A DNA stretch of 55,997 nucleotides from CAYTTA01 sp964440655 (GCA_964440655.1 CAYTTA010000009.1:1-55997); one strand, 5' to 3'; positions 34,981 through 44,244 are shown, numbered from the stretch's first letter. Made by a program: numbers and translations. The notes: generated by a model from the letters alone, not told the origin.

Positions 34981-36885
34981 CTAATTATGCAGCAGGCTGC
35001 TCCGGGTGGGTTGCTGCTGACGTTGCTCTGCGGCGAAGGTCTCCAGACGGGTCACTTCATCCCAAAGGGTGTTTGCATGGGAGAGGATGTCGTTGAACAG
35101 ATCGTTGATGATCGGATAGAAATACTGCATTCCCCAGATCTGTCGCGCCATTTCCGCTTTCATCCGTCCTTCCACCATCCAGAGAACCTCATCCAGATGC
35201 TCCCGGGACACTGCCAGAGAGTCCCCTTCCAGAAGCGGTTCATCAAGCCCCTCGCGTATCACCAGGCCGTTTTTCTCCATGATCCCGATAAACCGCTCGC
35301 GATCCTCTTCGGGCCATTCGAAATTCTGTCGGTAGGCGGTGTAGTCATCCTCCCACTCCTGGCGGATCCTGTCTCCCCGCTCGTCCAGAATCATCCGGAC
35401 AAAGTCGAAATCGAGCCGGTTCGCCAGCACAAAGTTGAACAGGTGGAGAGAGCGGGTGGTGTCTTCCGGCACGATGAAGTCCGGCACGATCCCGCCTCCG
35501 CCGTAGACTTCCCGGCCGGCTGTGGTGCTGTAGACCAGAGAATCCGGTACATGACCCACAAAGGATTGTGCGTCGTGGATCGGATCCTCCCGGGTGTAGA
35601 TTTCATAGGCGTACGCTTCGCGGCCGGCATCGAACGGCTTCTGAATCAGGCGGCCTGACGGAGTATGATACTGCGAGATGGTCACCCGGATGTTGCTGTG
35701 GTCGATCAGTTCATACTGCTGCTGGACCAGTCCTTTGCCAAAGGTTCTCCGCCCGACGATCAGTCCCCGGTCGTGATCCTGCAGGGCACCGCTCACAATT
35801 TCGCTGGCCGAGGCGGATCCCTCATTGACCAGGGAGATTACCGGCATCTCCCGGAGCTCACCGTTCTTTCGCGAGTAGACCTCCGAGGTGAACCGGGCGT
35901 GCCGGCTTTTGGTGGATACCAGCTTGGTGCCCCGGGGGAAAAATTCCTCGGCGATCGCGATGGCCTGGTTCATGTAACCGCCCGGATTGTTCCGTAAGTC
36001 GAGGATCATCCGTTCCATTCCGCTCTCCTTCAACTCCCTTACAGCACTCATGAATTCACTGTGGGTGGTGGCGGCAAACCGGTTGATCTTGATATACCCG
36101 GTCCGCTCATCGAGCATGTAGTGAGTGTCGAGCGTGGTGAGGGGGATGTCATCCCTCTCGATGGTGAAGTTGAGCAGATTGGGATTCCGGGGCCGCTTGA
36201 TCGTCACCTTTACGGTAGTACCTTTCGGTCCGCGAAGTTTGCTCACCACGTCATCGATCGAGAAGCCGATTGCACTGCTGTCGTCAATGTTGATGATCCG
36301 GTCGCCCGACATGATCCCAAGGTTGTCGCTCGGACCACCTGAAATCGCCGTGATGACCGTTATGGTGTCCTCAATGATGTTGAACTGGATTCCGATTCCC
36401 TGGAATTTTCCATCAAAGTCCTCCTGGATCCGCTCGCTCACTTCCGGTTCGATGTAGACCGAATGAGGATCGAGAACATCGAACATTCCCCGGATCGCCT
36501 CCTCTGTGAGGTGGCTCATGTCCTTGTCGGGGTAGTTGTTGGCTACAAAGAGATAGGCCTCTTCAAAACGGGAGTAGGCATCCCTGTAATCCCTGAGATT
36601 CAGATTCTGAAAAACGGTATCGGCCGGTGTGCCGGAGATCTCGACGGCGGACTCACCGTTCTCGTTCAGTGCCCTGGCAAACCGGACCATGCTGCTTTTG
36701 AAGAGATCGCTGATTTCGGTCTCTCCCACATAGTTGTCCACAATTCGCTGCTGGACCTGGAGATATTTGGAAAGGTTGATGTGATGATCGTGATCATGGT
36801 AGATCCGCTCAATACCGGCCAGCCATACAAAGGAGAGGAGAATCAGAATGGCCGCGTTGGGTGCAAGAAATTTTCTCAGACTCAT
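34981..36885 (-). CDS. S41 family carboxy-terminal processing protease
   Basis: A 634-residue CtpA/Prc-type protease anchored by an N-terminal membrane segment (about 10-24), followed by a His-rich HDHDHH (30-35). A PDZ domain is at about 160-240 (GIGIQFN ... GPSDNLGIMSGDRI). The catalytic Ser lies in NEGSASASE (354-362) and the Lys is K384 in TFGKGLVQ. It cleaves C-terminal ends of envelope proteins. The C-terminal about 170 residues are helical and extend beyond the S41 core. A strong promoter candidate lies just upstream. Confidence 0.92.
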   Translation of the reverse strand: MSLRKFLAPNAAILILLSFVWLAGIERIYHDHDHHINLSKYLQVQQRIVDNYVGETEISDLFKSSMVRFARALNENGESAVEISGTPADTVFQNLNLRDYRDAYSRFEEAYLFVANNYPDKDMSHLTEEAIRGMFDVLDPHSVYIEPEVSERIQEDFDGKFQGIGIQFNIIEDTITVITAISGGPSDNLGIMSGDRIINIDDSSAIGFSIDDVVSKLRGPKGTTVKVTIKRPRNPNLLNFTIERDDIPLTTLDTHYMLDERTGYIKINRFAATTHSEFMSAVRELKESGMERMILDLRNNPGGYMNQAIAIAEEFFPRGTKLVSTKSRHARFTSEVYSRKNGELREMPVISLVNEGSASASEIVSGALQDHDRGLIVGRRTFGKGLVQQQYELIDHSNIRVTISQYHTPSGRLIQKPFDAGREAYAYEIYTREDPIHDAQSFVGHVPDSLVYSTTAGREVYGGGGIVPDFIVPEDTTRSLHLFNFVLANRLDFDFVRMILDERGDRIRQEWEDDYTAYRQNFEWPEEDRERFIGIMEKNGLVIREGLDEPLLEGDSLAVSREHLDEVLWMVEGRMKAEMARQIWGMQYFYPIINDLFNDILSHANTLWDEVTRLETFAAEQRQQQPTRSSLLHN

Positions 36886-36902
36886 GCATTCAATATAAAA
36901 AA

Positions 36903-36931
36903 ATTATACCAGCGATCCCGAATTCAGACAA
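36903..36931 (-). promoter_or_regulatory. Candidate promoter for the S41 protease
   Basis: On the minus strand TTGTCT (36926-36931), a 17-bp spacer and a perfect TATAAT (36903-36908), 18 nt before the start codon. The layout is near consensus for sigma-70. Transcription from here would leave a leader of only about 10 nt. Confidence 0.5.
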
Positions 36932-36946
36932 TTATAGGTATCCTCT

Positions 36947-36982
36947 TTTCCAATTGCCACAGGGTTTCCAATTGCCACAGGG
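36947..36982. repeat. 18-bp perfect tandem duplication
   Basis: TTTCCAATTGCCACAGGG occurs twice back to back (36947-36964, 36965-36982), upstream of the candidate S41 promoter. Probably a slippage product; it could also duplicate a binding site. Confidence 0.9.
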
Positions 36983-37309
36983 TTGCGGAAGGTGTTGATA
37001 AAGAGGCCGTTACAGATGATGTTCCTGGCCTGGCAGGTGCTCTTCCGGTGTCTGACACAGTTTCTGCAGTTCTCCTGAAAGATATCCTGCAGGTGCCGCC
37101 CGACCGCTTTGAAGATGCCGTCCCATCGTCCATTACAACCAATAACGTACGGAGTGATAATTCCTTGTTACGGACCAGGGGCAGACAGAGTCAACAGGTG
37201 GTCCGTTGCTGCCAGACAGGGACCTCTCCGCCACTGCCAGCAGAACCGGCTCCGGCCATCCGTCACAAAGGCAATAACGAAACAGGGGGCCGATCGTTTC
37301 CCCTGAAGT

Positions 37310-37338
37310 AAAAAAATGATCGGAACGCATCCCGTTCG
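37310..37338 (-). terminator. Terminator-like hairpin after hslU
   Basis: On the minus strand a GAACG/CGTTC stem around GGATG is followed six bases later by T7 (37310-37316), about 20 nt past the hslU stop. The stem is short, so this is a weaker call. Confidence 0.45.
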
Positions 37339-37357
37339 GACGGACAGCTGAGGAGCA

Positions 37358-38764
37358 CTACAGGATATAGTGGCTCAGATCCTTGTCCGTGGCCAGATCC
37401 TTGAGCTGCCTGGTCACATAGTCGCGGTCGATGGTGATCTCCCCGCTGCTGATGTCATCAGGAACCGCAAAGAGAAGCTCTTCGAGCAGACTGGAGAGGA
37501 TGGTATGGAGTCTTCGGGCACCGATGTTCTCCACTTCCGCGTTCACGTGAGCCGCCACCCTTGCGATCTCCCGGATGGCATCGCCGGTGAACCGGATCTC
37601 CACTCCTTCGGCCGAAAGCATGGCCTGATACTGTTTGGTAAGGGCATTCTGGGGTTTGGTGAGAATGTCGATGAAATCCTCTTCGGTGAGCGAATTGAGT
37701 TCGACCCGGATGGGGAATCGCCCCTGCAGTTCCGGGATGAGATCGGAGGGGCGAGAGACGTGAAAAGCCCCGGAACCGATAAAAAGGATGTGATCGGTCC
37801 GGACAATTCCGTACCGGGTGGAGACGGTGCTTCCCTCGACGATCGGCAGCAGATCCCGCTGCACCCCCTGCCGGCTCACGTCGGGTCCGGAGCGGCCGGC
37901 GCCACCGGAATCGGCGATCTTGTCAATCTCGTCGATGAATACAATTCCCTGATTCTGCACCCGGTCCAGCGCCTCCTGCACGGCCGCTTCATGATCGATC
38001 AGCTTTTCCGACTCCTCCTCGATCAGAAGCTCACGCGCTTCCCGGATGGTGACCGACCTCTTTACCTTGCGATTGCCTGCGGTGAGGCTTCCGAGCATAT
38101 CCTGGAGGTTGATTCCCATCTCCTCCATTCCCTGGGGACCGAACACCTGCATCATCGGTTTGCGTTTGGGAGTAAGGTCCACCTCGATTTTCCGATCGTC
38201 AAGTTCACCGGCACGGAGTTTCTCACGAAACCGCTCGCGTGTCCGCTCGTTGAGCTCGGCGCTCGACGCTTTTTCCGGATCGAACTCCTCCTCTCCCTTT
38301 AGGCCCGCGGAGGGTCTTCCCGGGCGGACCGGCGGGATGAGGATGTCCAGAATGCGATCCTCCACAATCCGGTCGGCCCGCTCCTGAACCCTTTCCTGCA
38401 TCTCCTGCTTGACCATGTTGACCGCCAGATCCACCAGATCCCGGATCATCGACTCGACATCCCGGCCCACGTAACCGACTTCCGTGAATTTGGAAGCCTC
38501 CACCTTGATGAAGGGGGCACCGGCCATCCTGGCCAGACGCCGCGCAATCTCCGTCTTTCCGACCCCGGTGGGACCGATCATCAAAATATTGTTGGGCACG
38601 ATCTCCTCGCGCATCCCCTCGGGCGCATTCATTCGTCGCCACCGGTTCCTCAAGGCGATGGCCACAGACCGTTTGGCCTCTTTCTGTCCGATGATGTATC
38701 GGTCGAGTGCCTCTACGATCTGACGGGGAGTAAGATTCTTCTGCATCTCTGATTTGGTTCCCAT
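37358..38764 (-). CDS. hslU: HslU ATPase subunit of HslUV protease
   Basis: A 468-residue AAA+ unfoldase. Walker A is GPTGVGKTE, the pore loop region includes GYVGRDVES, Walker B is VFIDEIDK, and the C-terminal tail LSHYIL matches the segment that docks into HslV. The frame opens at 39076, but ATG 38764 gives the correct N-terminus (NLTPRQIVEALD) and has AGGAG 10 nt upstream. It is 32 nt after hslV. Confidence 0.95.
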   Translation of the reverse strand: MGTKSEMQKNLTPRQIVEALDRYIIGQKEAKRSVAIALRNRWRRMNAPEGMREEIVPNNILMIGPTGVGKTEIARRLARMAGAPFIKVEASKFTEVGYVGRDVESMIRDLVDLAVNMVKQEMQERVQERADRIVEDRILDILIPPVRPGRPSAGLKGEEEFDPEKASSAELNERTRERFREKLRAGELDDRKIEVDLTPKRKPMMQVFGPQGMEEMGINLQDMLGSLTAGNRKVKRSVTIREARELLIEEESEKLIDHEAAVQEALDRVQNQGIVFIDEIDKIADSGGAGRSGPDVSRQGVQRDLLPIVEGSTVSTRYGIVRTDHILFIGSGAFHVSRPSDLIPELQGRFPIRVELNSLTEEDFIDILTKPQNALTKQYQAMLSAEGVEIRFTGDAIREIARVAAHVNAEVENIGARRLHTILSSLLEELLFAVPDDISSGEITIDRDYVTRQLKDLATDKDLSHYIL

Positions 38765-38796
38765 TTCCCGATTTCTCCTGCTGCTCAATTTCTCCA

Positions 38797-39336
38797 CTAC
38801 TCGATTTCGAGAATGGTCAGATTGTGATTCGTGTAGATGTCGATGTCTGCCGCGATCCTGAGCGACCGGGTAACAATCTCTTTTGCGGAAAGTCCTGGTG
38901 CGTTCGAGACAAGGGCTCTTGCGGCCGCCAGTGCGTACATTCCGCCACTTCCGATCGCCACGATCTTGTCGTCGGGCTCGATCACATCCCCCTGTCCGGA
39001 GATGAGAAGGCAGGTCTGGCTGTCCATGACAGCAAGCAGGGCCTGAAGCTTCTGAAGGAACTTGTCCTTCCTCCACTCCTTGGCGAGCTCCACGGCGGCA
39101 CGCTGCAGATTGCCGTTGTAGCTCGCCAGCTTCTCCTCAAATTTTTCAAACAGGGTGAACGCATCGGCCGTCGAACCGGCAAACCCGGCAAGGATCTTGC
39201 CTTCCTGGAGCTTGCGGACCTTGCGGACCGTCGATTTCATGACGGTGGTGTCGAGGGTGGCCTGTCCGTCACTCCCGATGGCGACTTCTCCGTTGTGTAT
39301 GATTCCCAGTACCGTTGTTGCGTGCAGTGCGCTCAT
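38797..39336 (-). CDS. hslV: HslV peptidase subunit of HslUV protease
   Basis: A 179-residue N-terminal nucleophile peptidase. ATG 39336 gives MSALHATTVLG, a short propeptide with catalytic Thr7, followed by VAIGSDGQATLDTTVMK. The longer frame from 39381 adds 15 residues not usual in the family. Together with HslU it forms a two-component proteasome-like protease. It lies 47 nt after rng. Confidence 0.95.
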   Translation of the reverse strand: MSALHATTVLGIIHNGEVAIGSDGQATLDTTVMKSTVRKVRKLQEGKILAGFAGSTADAFTLFEKFEEKLASYNGNLQRAAVELAKEWRKDKFLQKLQALLAVMDSQTCLLISGQGDVIEPDDKIVAIGSGGMYALAAARALVSNAPGLSAKEIVTRSLRIAADIDIYTNHNLTILEIE

Positions 39337-39383
39337 TCCGTTCCGGATGTCGGTGAAAGTTTCTGGATGATGTGCAGGCATGC

Positions 39384-41132
39384 TCAGGATTGGCGGACCG
39401 GTCTCTGCCGTACCCTGCCGCCGCTCTCCCTGCCGGAAGGTCTCTGACGGTGGGAATTCATCCGACCATTCCCTTCCGCCCTCTCATTATGGAACTGTCT
39501 GCGGCGGTGGGAGGTCGGCTCCGCCTCCAGTTTTTCTGCCGCCTCCAGAAGCAGATCGATCGGTTCATCGCGATAGACCGCGTCGGTGATGTCCACATCG
39601 GATCCAGAGAGGGTGGCTCTGAAATCGTTCAGGGTGATCGTGTCATCGCCGACCAGGGAGACCCTCATTCTGTACTTGAGCATCCATCGGAAGCGGATGC
39701 TGAAGAGTCCCTCGCTGAGGAAGGATTTCAGAAACGGATTCATGTAGATGTCCACCGCTCGGTACCGGGTGGAAGTCCGTAATCTGTTAAGCCATCCGGC
39801 GATATCGGTGATAATCGTATCGGTTGTGACGACAGATCCGCTGCCTCCGCACATGGGGCAGGCATTGGAGACGGAGTTGACCACGCTGGGGCGGATCCGC
39901 TGCCGGGTGATCTGGACCAGTCCGAAATCGCTCATCCCGATCACATTGGTCTTTGCAGGGTCCTTCTTGAACTCCTTCTTCAGTTCATCATAGATCTTCT
40001 TCCGGTTCTTGTCATCGCGTTGATCGATAAAGTCGACCACGATGATTCCGCCGATATCCCGCAGCCGGAGCTGTTTTGCAATCTCCCGCGCCGCCTCGAG
40101 ATTGGTCTTCAGGGAGTTGTCCTCCTGCTTCTGTTTTGCGGCGTAGGGACCGGAGTTGACGTCCACCACATACATCGCCTCGGTCTGCTCGAAAAAGAGA
40201 TAGCCGCCGGAGGGAAGCCGCACCCGGGGACTGAAGATCGAGTTGACCTCTTCGGTGATGTTTACGTGGTCAAAAATGTGCTCTTTCCCCTTATAGAGCT
40301 GGATGTTGGGCACCATGTCGGGAGCCACCCGCTCCACGTAGGTCCGGATCGATTTGTAGAGCTGGTAATCGTCGATCAGAACCCGGTCAAAATTCTTGGC
40401 GAAGAGATCCCGCACCAGACTCTCTGTCATGTCGAGATCCTTGTAGAGCAGGGAAGGGGGGGTTGCCGTCTCGAGCTTGTCCAGGATCTGCTCCCACCTC
40501 TGAAGCACATAGCGGAGATCCTCTTCCAGGGCCTCCTTCTCCTGGTCTCTTGCGACCGTCCGGATAATGACGCCGAACCGCTCCGGCAGCATCGATTTGA
40601 CAATTCCCTTGAGGCGCCGTCGCTCTTTGTGATGGCTGATCTTCTTGGAGACGGCAATATGGCTGCCCATCGGGATAAGTACCAGAAACCGACCGGCAAT
40701 GGTGATGTCGGTCGAGACGCGGGGTCCTTTGGATCCGATCGGCTCTTTCACAATCTGGACCAGCAGCCGCTGGCCTTCGTTCAGAATCTTGCCGGCCAGT
40801 ATCTGCTTTTCGTTGTTTGTAAGATCATTGAACCTGTCGAGATCCTTTCGCGCCTCCTGGCTCAGGCTCTCTTCCCCGTTGAGCATCTTCACATAGGATC
40901 CGAGATGATCCCCGGCATCCGAAAAGTGGAGGAAAGCGTCCTTTTCCATGCCGACATCGATGAATGCCGCACGGATGCCGCTCATGACCTTGTGAACGCG
41001 GGCGAGGTAGATATCACCTACCGTACGCTGATTGTCTTCCGATTCAATAAAAAGCTGCGCAAGCTCCTGATCTTCTATAAGAGCAATACGGGTCTGGTTC
41101 CCCGAAGAGTGGATAATGAGTTGATTTTTCAT
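39384..41132 (-). CDS. rng: Ribonuclease G
   Basis: A 582-residue endoribonuclease of the RNase E/G family. The N-terminal S1 domain (GDIYLARVHKVMSGIRAAFIDVG, about 38-60), the catalytic region with VDVNSGPYAAKQKQEDNSLKTN (near 320-345) and the zinc-link CPMC (about 430) are visible. It ends in an Arg/Gln/His-rich tail of about 40 residues that could bind RNA. It is first in the rng-hslV-hslU run; 500 nt upstream lack a gene. Confidence 0.94.
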   Translation of the reverse strand: MKNQLIIHSSGNQTRIALIEDQELAQLFIESEDNQRTVGDIYLARVHKVMSGIRAAFIDVGMEKDAFLHFSDAGDHLGSYVKMLNGEESLSQEARKDLDRFNDLTNNEKQILAGKILNEGQRLLVQIVKEPIGSKGPRVSTDITIAGRFLVLIPMGSHIAVSKKISHHKERRRLKGIVKSMLPERFGVIIRTVARDQEKEALEEDLRYVLQRWEQILDKLETATPPSLLYKDLDMTESLVRDLFAKNFDRVLIDDYQLYKSIRTYVERVAPDMVPNIQLYKGKEHIFDHVNITEEVNSIFSPRVRLPSGGYLFFEQTEAMYVVDVNSGPYAAKQKQEDNSLKTNLEAAREIAKQLRLRDIGGIIVVDFIDQRDDKNRKKIYDELKKEFKKDPAKTNVIGMSDFGLVQITRQRIRPSVVNSVSNACPMCGGSGSVVTTDTIITDIAGWLNRLRTSTRYRAVDIYMNPFLKSFLSEGLFSIRFRWMLKYRMRVSLVGDDTITLNDFRATLSGSDVDITDAVYRDEPIDLLLEAAEKLEAEPTSHRRRQFHNERAEGNGRMNSHRQRPSGRESGGRVRQRPVRQS

Positions 41133-41633
41133 TCAAATGGACAAATTTCCTACGCACGCCTGCAACCAGCCAACGGCCTCTGTGCCTGGAAAACTCTGAT
41201 TCATCGGGGCAGGGGTCTGGATAGGCTCTTAATCGTTTCCCTGAAAGGATTCTTGAAAAACGATGGCGGGCGTAATTGATATTCCTGTTTTGGTATCTGG
41301 GGAGATGAAGAAGTCCCCGGGAACGATTGTCCGGGATCAACCTTGATTCAGGCTTGCCTTCCTGGAAATTCAAAGTACAAGCCAGGAGCCAGGACAAAAT
41401 ATGTAACTTCCTGTATATCAAAAGGATAAAAGTATTCTCTGATAAAGATCTGATTTCTTCAATTCCCGTAACAATATAGCAGAAACTTATCCAAAAAATA
41501 AGTTCGGTCTGCTCTCATGTTGAAGTAACGGTCAAAATGAAAAGTTGGTCTGCAGTCGGTTGCAGGCATGCAGGGCGGGCAGGTGCCCCGACCGGGTCCG
41601 GGGAAGGAAAAATGCACTTTTCCGAAGATTCTG
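41133..41633. other. AT-richer intergenic region upstream of rng
   Basis: About 501 nt between rng and murA, with no protein-like frame. A Bacteroidota-like promoter candidate on the minus strand is TATTTTG (41395-41401) with TTTTG at 41419-41423 and a 17-nt spacer, giving a leader of about 260 nt for rng. Two hairpins sit after murA: CCCCG/CGGGG (41586-41603) and GGAAAA/TTTTCC (41606-41623). Confidence 0.35.
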
Positions 41634-42899
41634 CTACCCTTTGACCCGCTGGATCCGGGCCCCGACGCCATTCAGTTTCTTCTCAAGATCCTCGTATCCC
41701 CGGTCCAGATGGTAGACGCGCAGCACTTCGGTCTCTCCCTCTGCGACCAGACCGGCCAGAACCAGGCTCACACTGGCTCTCAGATCGGTGCTCATCACCG
41801 AAGCGCCGCTCAGAGGTTGTCCGCCGAGGATCCGGACGGTATTCTGTTCGACCTGAAGATCCGCTCCCAGGCGCATCAGCTCCGGAACATAGCTGAACCG
41901 GTCTGAATAGATGGTGTCGGTCACGGTCGATTCGCCGTTGGCCCGGGTCATGAGGGTAGACCACTGCGCCTGGAGATCGGTGGGAAAACCGGGGTAGATG
42001 GCGGTCGTGACCGAGACGGGGCGGATCGTTTCCGGTGCACGGATCTCTATCCGGTCCCCCTCCATCCTGAGCAGGGCTCCGGTCTGCCGGAAGAGGTCGG
42101 GAAAGAGACCCAGTTCCTCCGGACGGGTCCCGGTAAGAAGGATCTCCGATTCGGGATGCATCGCCGCCGCAATCATGAATGTACCGGTCTCGATCCGGTC
42201 CGGCGCATTATCCAACTCCGTGCCGCGGAGCCGGTCAACGGCCCGAATCGTGAGTGTGTCGCTTCCGGTCCCTTCGATGTCGGCCCCCATTTTTGTGAGT
42301 GCCTCACAGAGGAGCACCACATCGGGTTCTCTCGCCGCATTATAGATGGTGAAGTGGCGGGCCTTGAGAACGGCGGCGAGAAGCAGATTGATGGTGGCCC
42401 CGACACTGCTGGGGTTGAGGGTGAAGCTTCCCCCTTCCAGGATTCCCGGCGCTTCGGCAATCACATACCCCTCCTCGAGCTCCACGCGCGCGCCCATCGC
42501 CTCAAGGCCTTTCAGATGAAGATCCACCGGCCGCGGTCCCCAGGCGCAACCACCCGGAAGGGAGACCTTCGCTTCTCCCATTTTTCCCAGGAGAGCCCCC
42601 AGCATATAGAAAGAGGCGCGCATTTTACGAACCAGATCGTAGGGTGCGATTGTGCGTGAGAGCCCGGAGGGATCGATCTCAAGAAGGTTTTCCTCCTCCC
42701 GGAATTCCACACGGGTCCCCGTCTCCCGGATTACGGCATTGAAGGTGTAGATATCCCTCAGTTTGGGAATCCGGGAGATGCGGGTGGGAGAATCGGCCAG
42801 GAGGGCGGCGGCCATGAGAGGCAGGGCGGCATTCTTCGAGCCGCTGATCGGCAGGGTGCCTCGCAGGGGGGTGTTGCCCCGGATCACAAATTTATCCAC
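41634..42899 (-). CDS. murA: UDP-N-acetylglucosamine 1-carboxyvinyltransferase
   Basis: A 421-residue MurA, first committed step of peptidoglycan synthesis (PEP transfer to UDP-GlcNAc). The active-site Cys118 is present in LPGGCAWGPRPVDLHLKG, so it should be inhibited by fosfomycin. The start KFVIRGNTPLRGTLPISGSKNAALP is canonical. The small winged-helix-like gene precedes it on the same strand by 136 nt. Confidence 0.96.
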   Translation of the reverse strand: MDKFVIRGNTPLRGTLPISGSKNAALPLMAAALLADSPTRISRIPKLRDIYTFNAVIRETGTRVEFREEENLLEIDPSGLSRTIAPYDLVRKMRASFYMLGALLGKMGEAKVSLPGGCAWGPRPVDLHLKGLEAMGARVELEEGYVIAEAPGILEGGSFTLNPSSVGATINLLLAAVLKARHFTIYNAAREPDVVLLCEALTKMGADIEGTGSDTLTIRAVDRLRGTELDNAPDRIETGTFMIAAAMHPESEILLTGTRPEELGLFPDLFRQTGALLRMEGDRIEIRAPETIRPVSVTTAIYPGFPTDLQAQWSTLMTRANGESTVTDTIYSDRFSYVPELMRLGADLQVEQNTVRILGGQPLSGASVMSTDLRASVSLVLAGLVAEGETEVLRVYHLDRGYEDLEKKLNGVGARIQRVKG

Positions 42900-43035
42900 G
42901 TGGTAATACTCTGTTGTTAAGGGTGTTGATAAGGAGCGTCGCTATCCGGGAATGGATGCCTTTCCGAACTGCAGCCGTTCCGGCGGACGGTCTGCTACTC
43001 TGATTCATGTGCAGGCGGAAAGTTTCCGGCATCGC

Positions 43036-43299
43036 TCAGCGGGCCCCGCTCCGGATCGCACTGAGACCCGACCTCGTTGCCCGGAAAGCAAACAGATGGA
43101 GCCGGTCGATGTCGTAGAACGGGGAGACCGACCGTTTCCCGTCGATCTCAAGCACCTCCACATAGCCGTGACTGACCAGGTGGGTCAGGTCATCCCGCAG
43201 CGCCCCGCTGTTCATGCCGGTCTCCTCCAGAATACGGGCAAATGTTTCCGGATAGATCAGATAGCCCAGAATTTCTATCTCCGAACGGGTCAGTTTCAT
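43036..43299 (-). CDS. Small winged-helix-like protein
   Basis: An 87-residue protein whose first 60 residues look like a winged helix: LTRSEIEILGYLIYPETFARILEETGMNSGALRDDLTHLVSHGYVEVL, i.e. helix, recognition-like helix and wing. It could bind DNA as a small regulator, but no named family is recognised. The start codon lies in an 11-bp repeat that also forms two MNQR-stop mini-ORFs in front of it. Confidence 0.6.
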   Translation of the reverse strand: MKLTRSEIEILGYLIYPETFARILEETGMNSGALRDDLTHLVSHGYVEVLEIDGKRSVSPFYDIDRLHLFAFRATRSGLSAIRSGAR

Positions 43300-43329
43300 C
43301 GCTGGTTCATCGCTGGTTCATCGCTGGTC
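43298..43329 (-). repeat. 11-bp repeat carrying overlapping mini-ORFs
   Basis: The unit AACCAGCGATG (minus strand) repeats nearly three times. Each copy supplies an ATG in another frame. ATGs at 43321 and 43310 each read Met-Asn-Gln-Arg-stop, and each TGA overlaps the next ATG (ATGA), the last being the start of the 87-residue gene at 43299. Confidence 0.85.
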
Positions 43330-43400
43330 TGTTGGGTCACCCCCCGGCATCCGGCATGGAATCCGGGCAGAACGCAGTAATCGGGTTTTGCAATCAAATC

Positions 43401-43449
43401 GGTGTCCGGTAGTTGAAACGGATGTCCGGAATTGAAACGTCTGTCCGAC
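43401..43449. repeat. Imperfect about 20-bp direct repeat
   Basis: A GTGTCCGGTAGTTGAAACG unit is followed by ATGTCCGGAATTGAAACG and a partial CTGTCCGACCG copy. It lies between the small winged-helix gene and the lipoprotein gene at 43485. No transposase is nearby. Confidence 0.6.
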
Positions 43450-43484
43450 CGTGAAGATAGGAACACCGGTGCTCAATCGCTCTT

Positions 43485-44066
43485 CTAACGGATCTCTATA
43501 TCCCCATAGCTGATCAGGTTTCCGTAGTGATCCATCACAAAGAGGCGGCGCAAACCGGTGGTGACCGTTACAGCACCGGAACAGCGTAGCGCTGCCACAG
43601 GGAAACGGAGAACCGTATAACCGGCCGGAAGAAGCCCGTCTTCCTCATCCAGCAGCTGAAAATCCGACTGCAATCCACAGCTGTAGGGATCGCCATAGAG
43701 CCGGAGTCCGTTCACTGCCTGTGGACGCACCTCCAGCTCTACCCGCACCTCTGCATTGAGTTCCGCCGGATTGGGCCAGGCAGGGCCGACACTCCAGACC
43801 CGATGAGCAAAATCGGGAGAGACCTGCCAGTCGTCCGGATCCGCCCCGATTACTTTTCCCGATTCATCGGTCCGGGTGATCCCTTCCGGAGAGCGGAAAG
43901 CGCGGGCCTCGAAATCGGCCTGATCGGCATTCTGCGCGCAGCCCGTTCCTCCGAAGAGAACCGCCAGCAGCAGCAGGAGGCAGAGCGGCCACAATCTGCG
44001 ATCGGTAAAAACCGGGGGATGGCCGGTAAAAAGCGCCAGATAATCGTATCTTGGAATAATGCTCAA
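43485..44066 (-). CDS. Putative secreted lipoprotein
   Basis: A 193-residue protein with a long hydrophobic segment (LLLLLAVLFGG) and lipobox GTGC (Cys about residue 43), then a beta-rich domain with a pair of Cys (Cys129 in PYSCGLQS and Cys160 in LRCSGAV) that may form a disulfide. I do not recognise the family. The start is uncertain because the n-region of about 25 residues is long; a later start would be more typical. Confidence 0.6.
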   Translation of the reverse strand: MSIIPRYDYLALFTGHPPVFTDRRLWPLCLLLLLAVLFGGTGCAQNADQADFEARAFRSPEGITRTDESGKVIGADPDDWQVSPDFAHRVWSVGPAWPNPAELNAEVRVELEVRPQAVNGLRLYGDPYSCGLQSDFQLLDEEDGLLPAGYTVLRFPVAALRCSGAVTVTTGLRRLFVMDHYGNLISYGDIEIR

Positions 44067-44165
44067 TGAATCGGGATCCTCTCTTTCCGGAGCGAAGCGA
44101 CGGCTGTCCTTGACGGTATGCGCTTTGATCCGGAGTGAACAGAACCGGGACGGATCCGGTCCTAA

Positions 44166-44184
44166 CCGACCGGCTTCCGGTCGG
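44166..44184. promoter_or_regulatory. Perfect 8-bp palindrome between divergent genes
   Basis: CCGACCGG (44166-44173), 3-nt loop, CCGGTCGG (44177-44184), followed by a CCGGTAATGACCGG pair. It lies 61 nt upstream of the ArsC/Spx-like start and between divergent genes. It may be an operator or an mRNA hairpin. Confidence 0.35.
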
Positions 44185-44244
44185 GCGCGCCGGTAATGAC
44201 CGGTCTGCGATGTGCGACGGATCCGAACCGGAAACCGGGAAAAG

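Larger units (their letters stand above)
36886..37357. other. Intergenic region between CtpA-type gene and hslU
   Basis: About 472 nt without a convincing gene; the short minus-strand frame 36924-37142 is Ser/Thr/Arg-rich low-quality coding. It holds a promoter (36903-36931), an 18-bp tandem duplication (36947-36982) and a terminator-like hairpin after hslU (37310-37338). Confidence 0.5.

Noticed and set aside
36924..37142. 72-codon minus-strand frame before the S41 gene
   Set aside because: Low-complexity composition, contains the 18-bp duplication, and has no recognisable family.
38765..39076. N-terminal extension of hslU overlapping hslV
   Set aside because: The added residues are Arg/Ser-rich shadow coding of hslV; the canonical HslU N-terminus starts at 38764.
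43401..43449. Transposon end from TGTCCG repeats
   Set aside because: No transposase, target duplication or inverted partner was seen.
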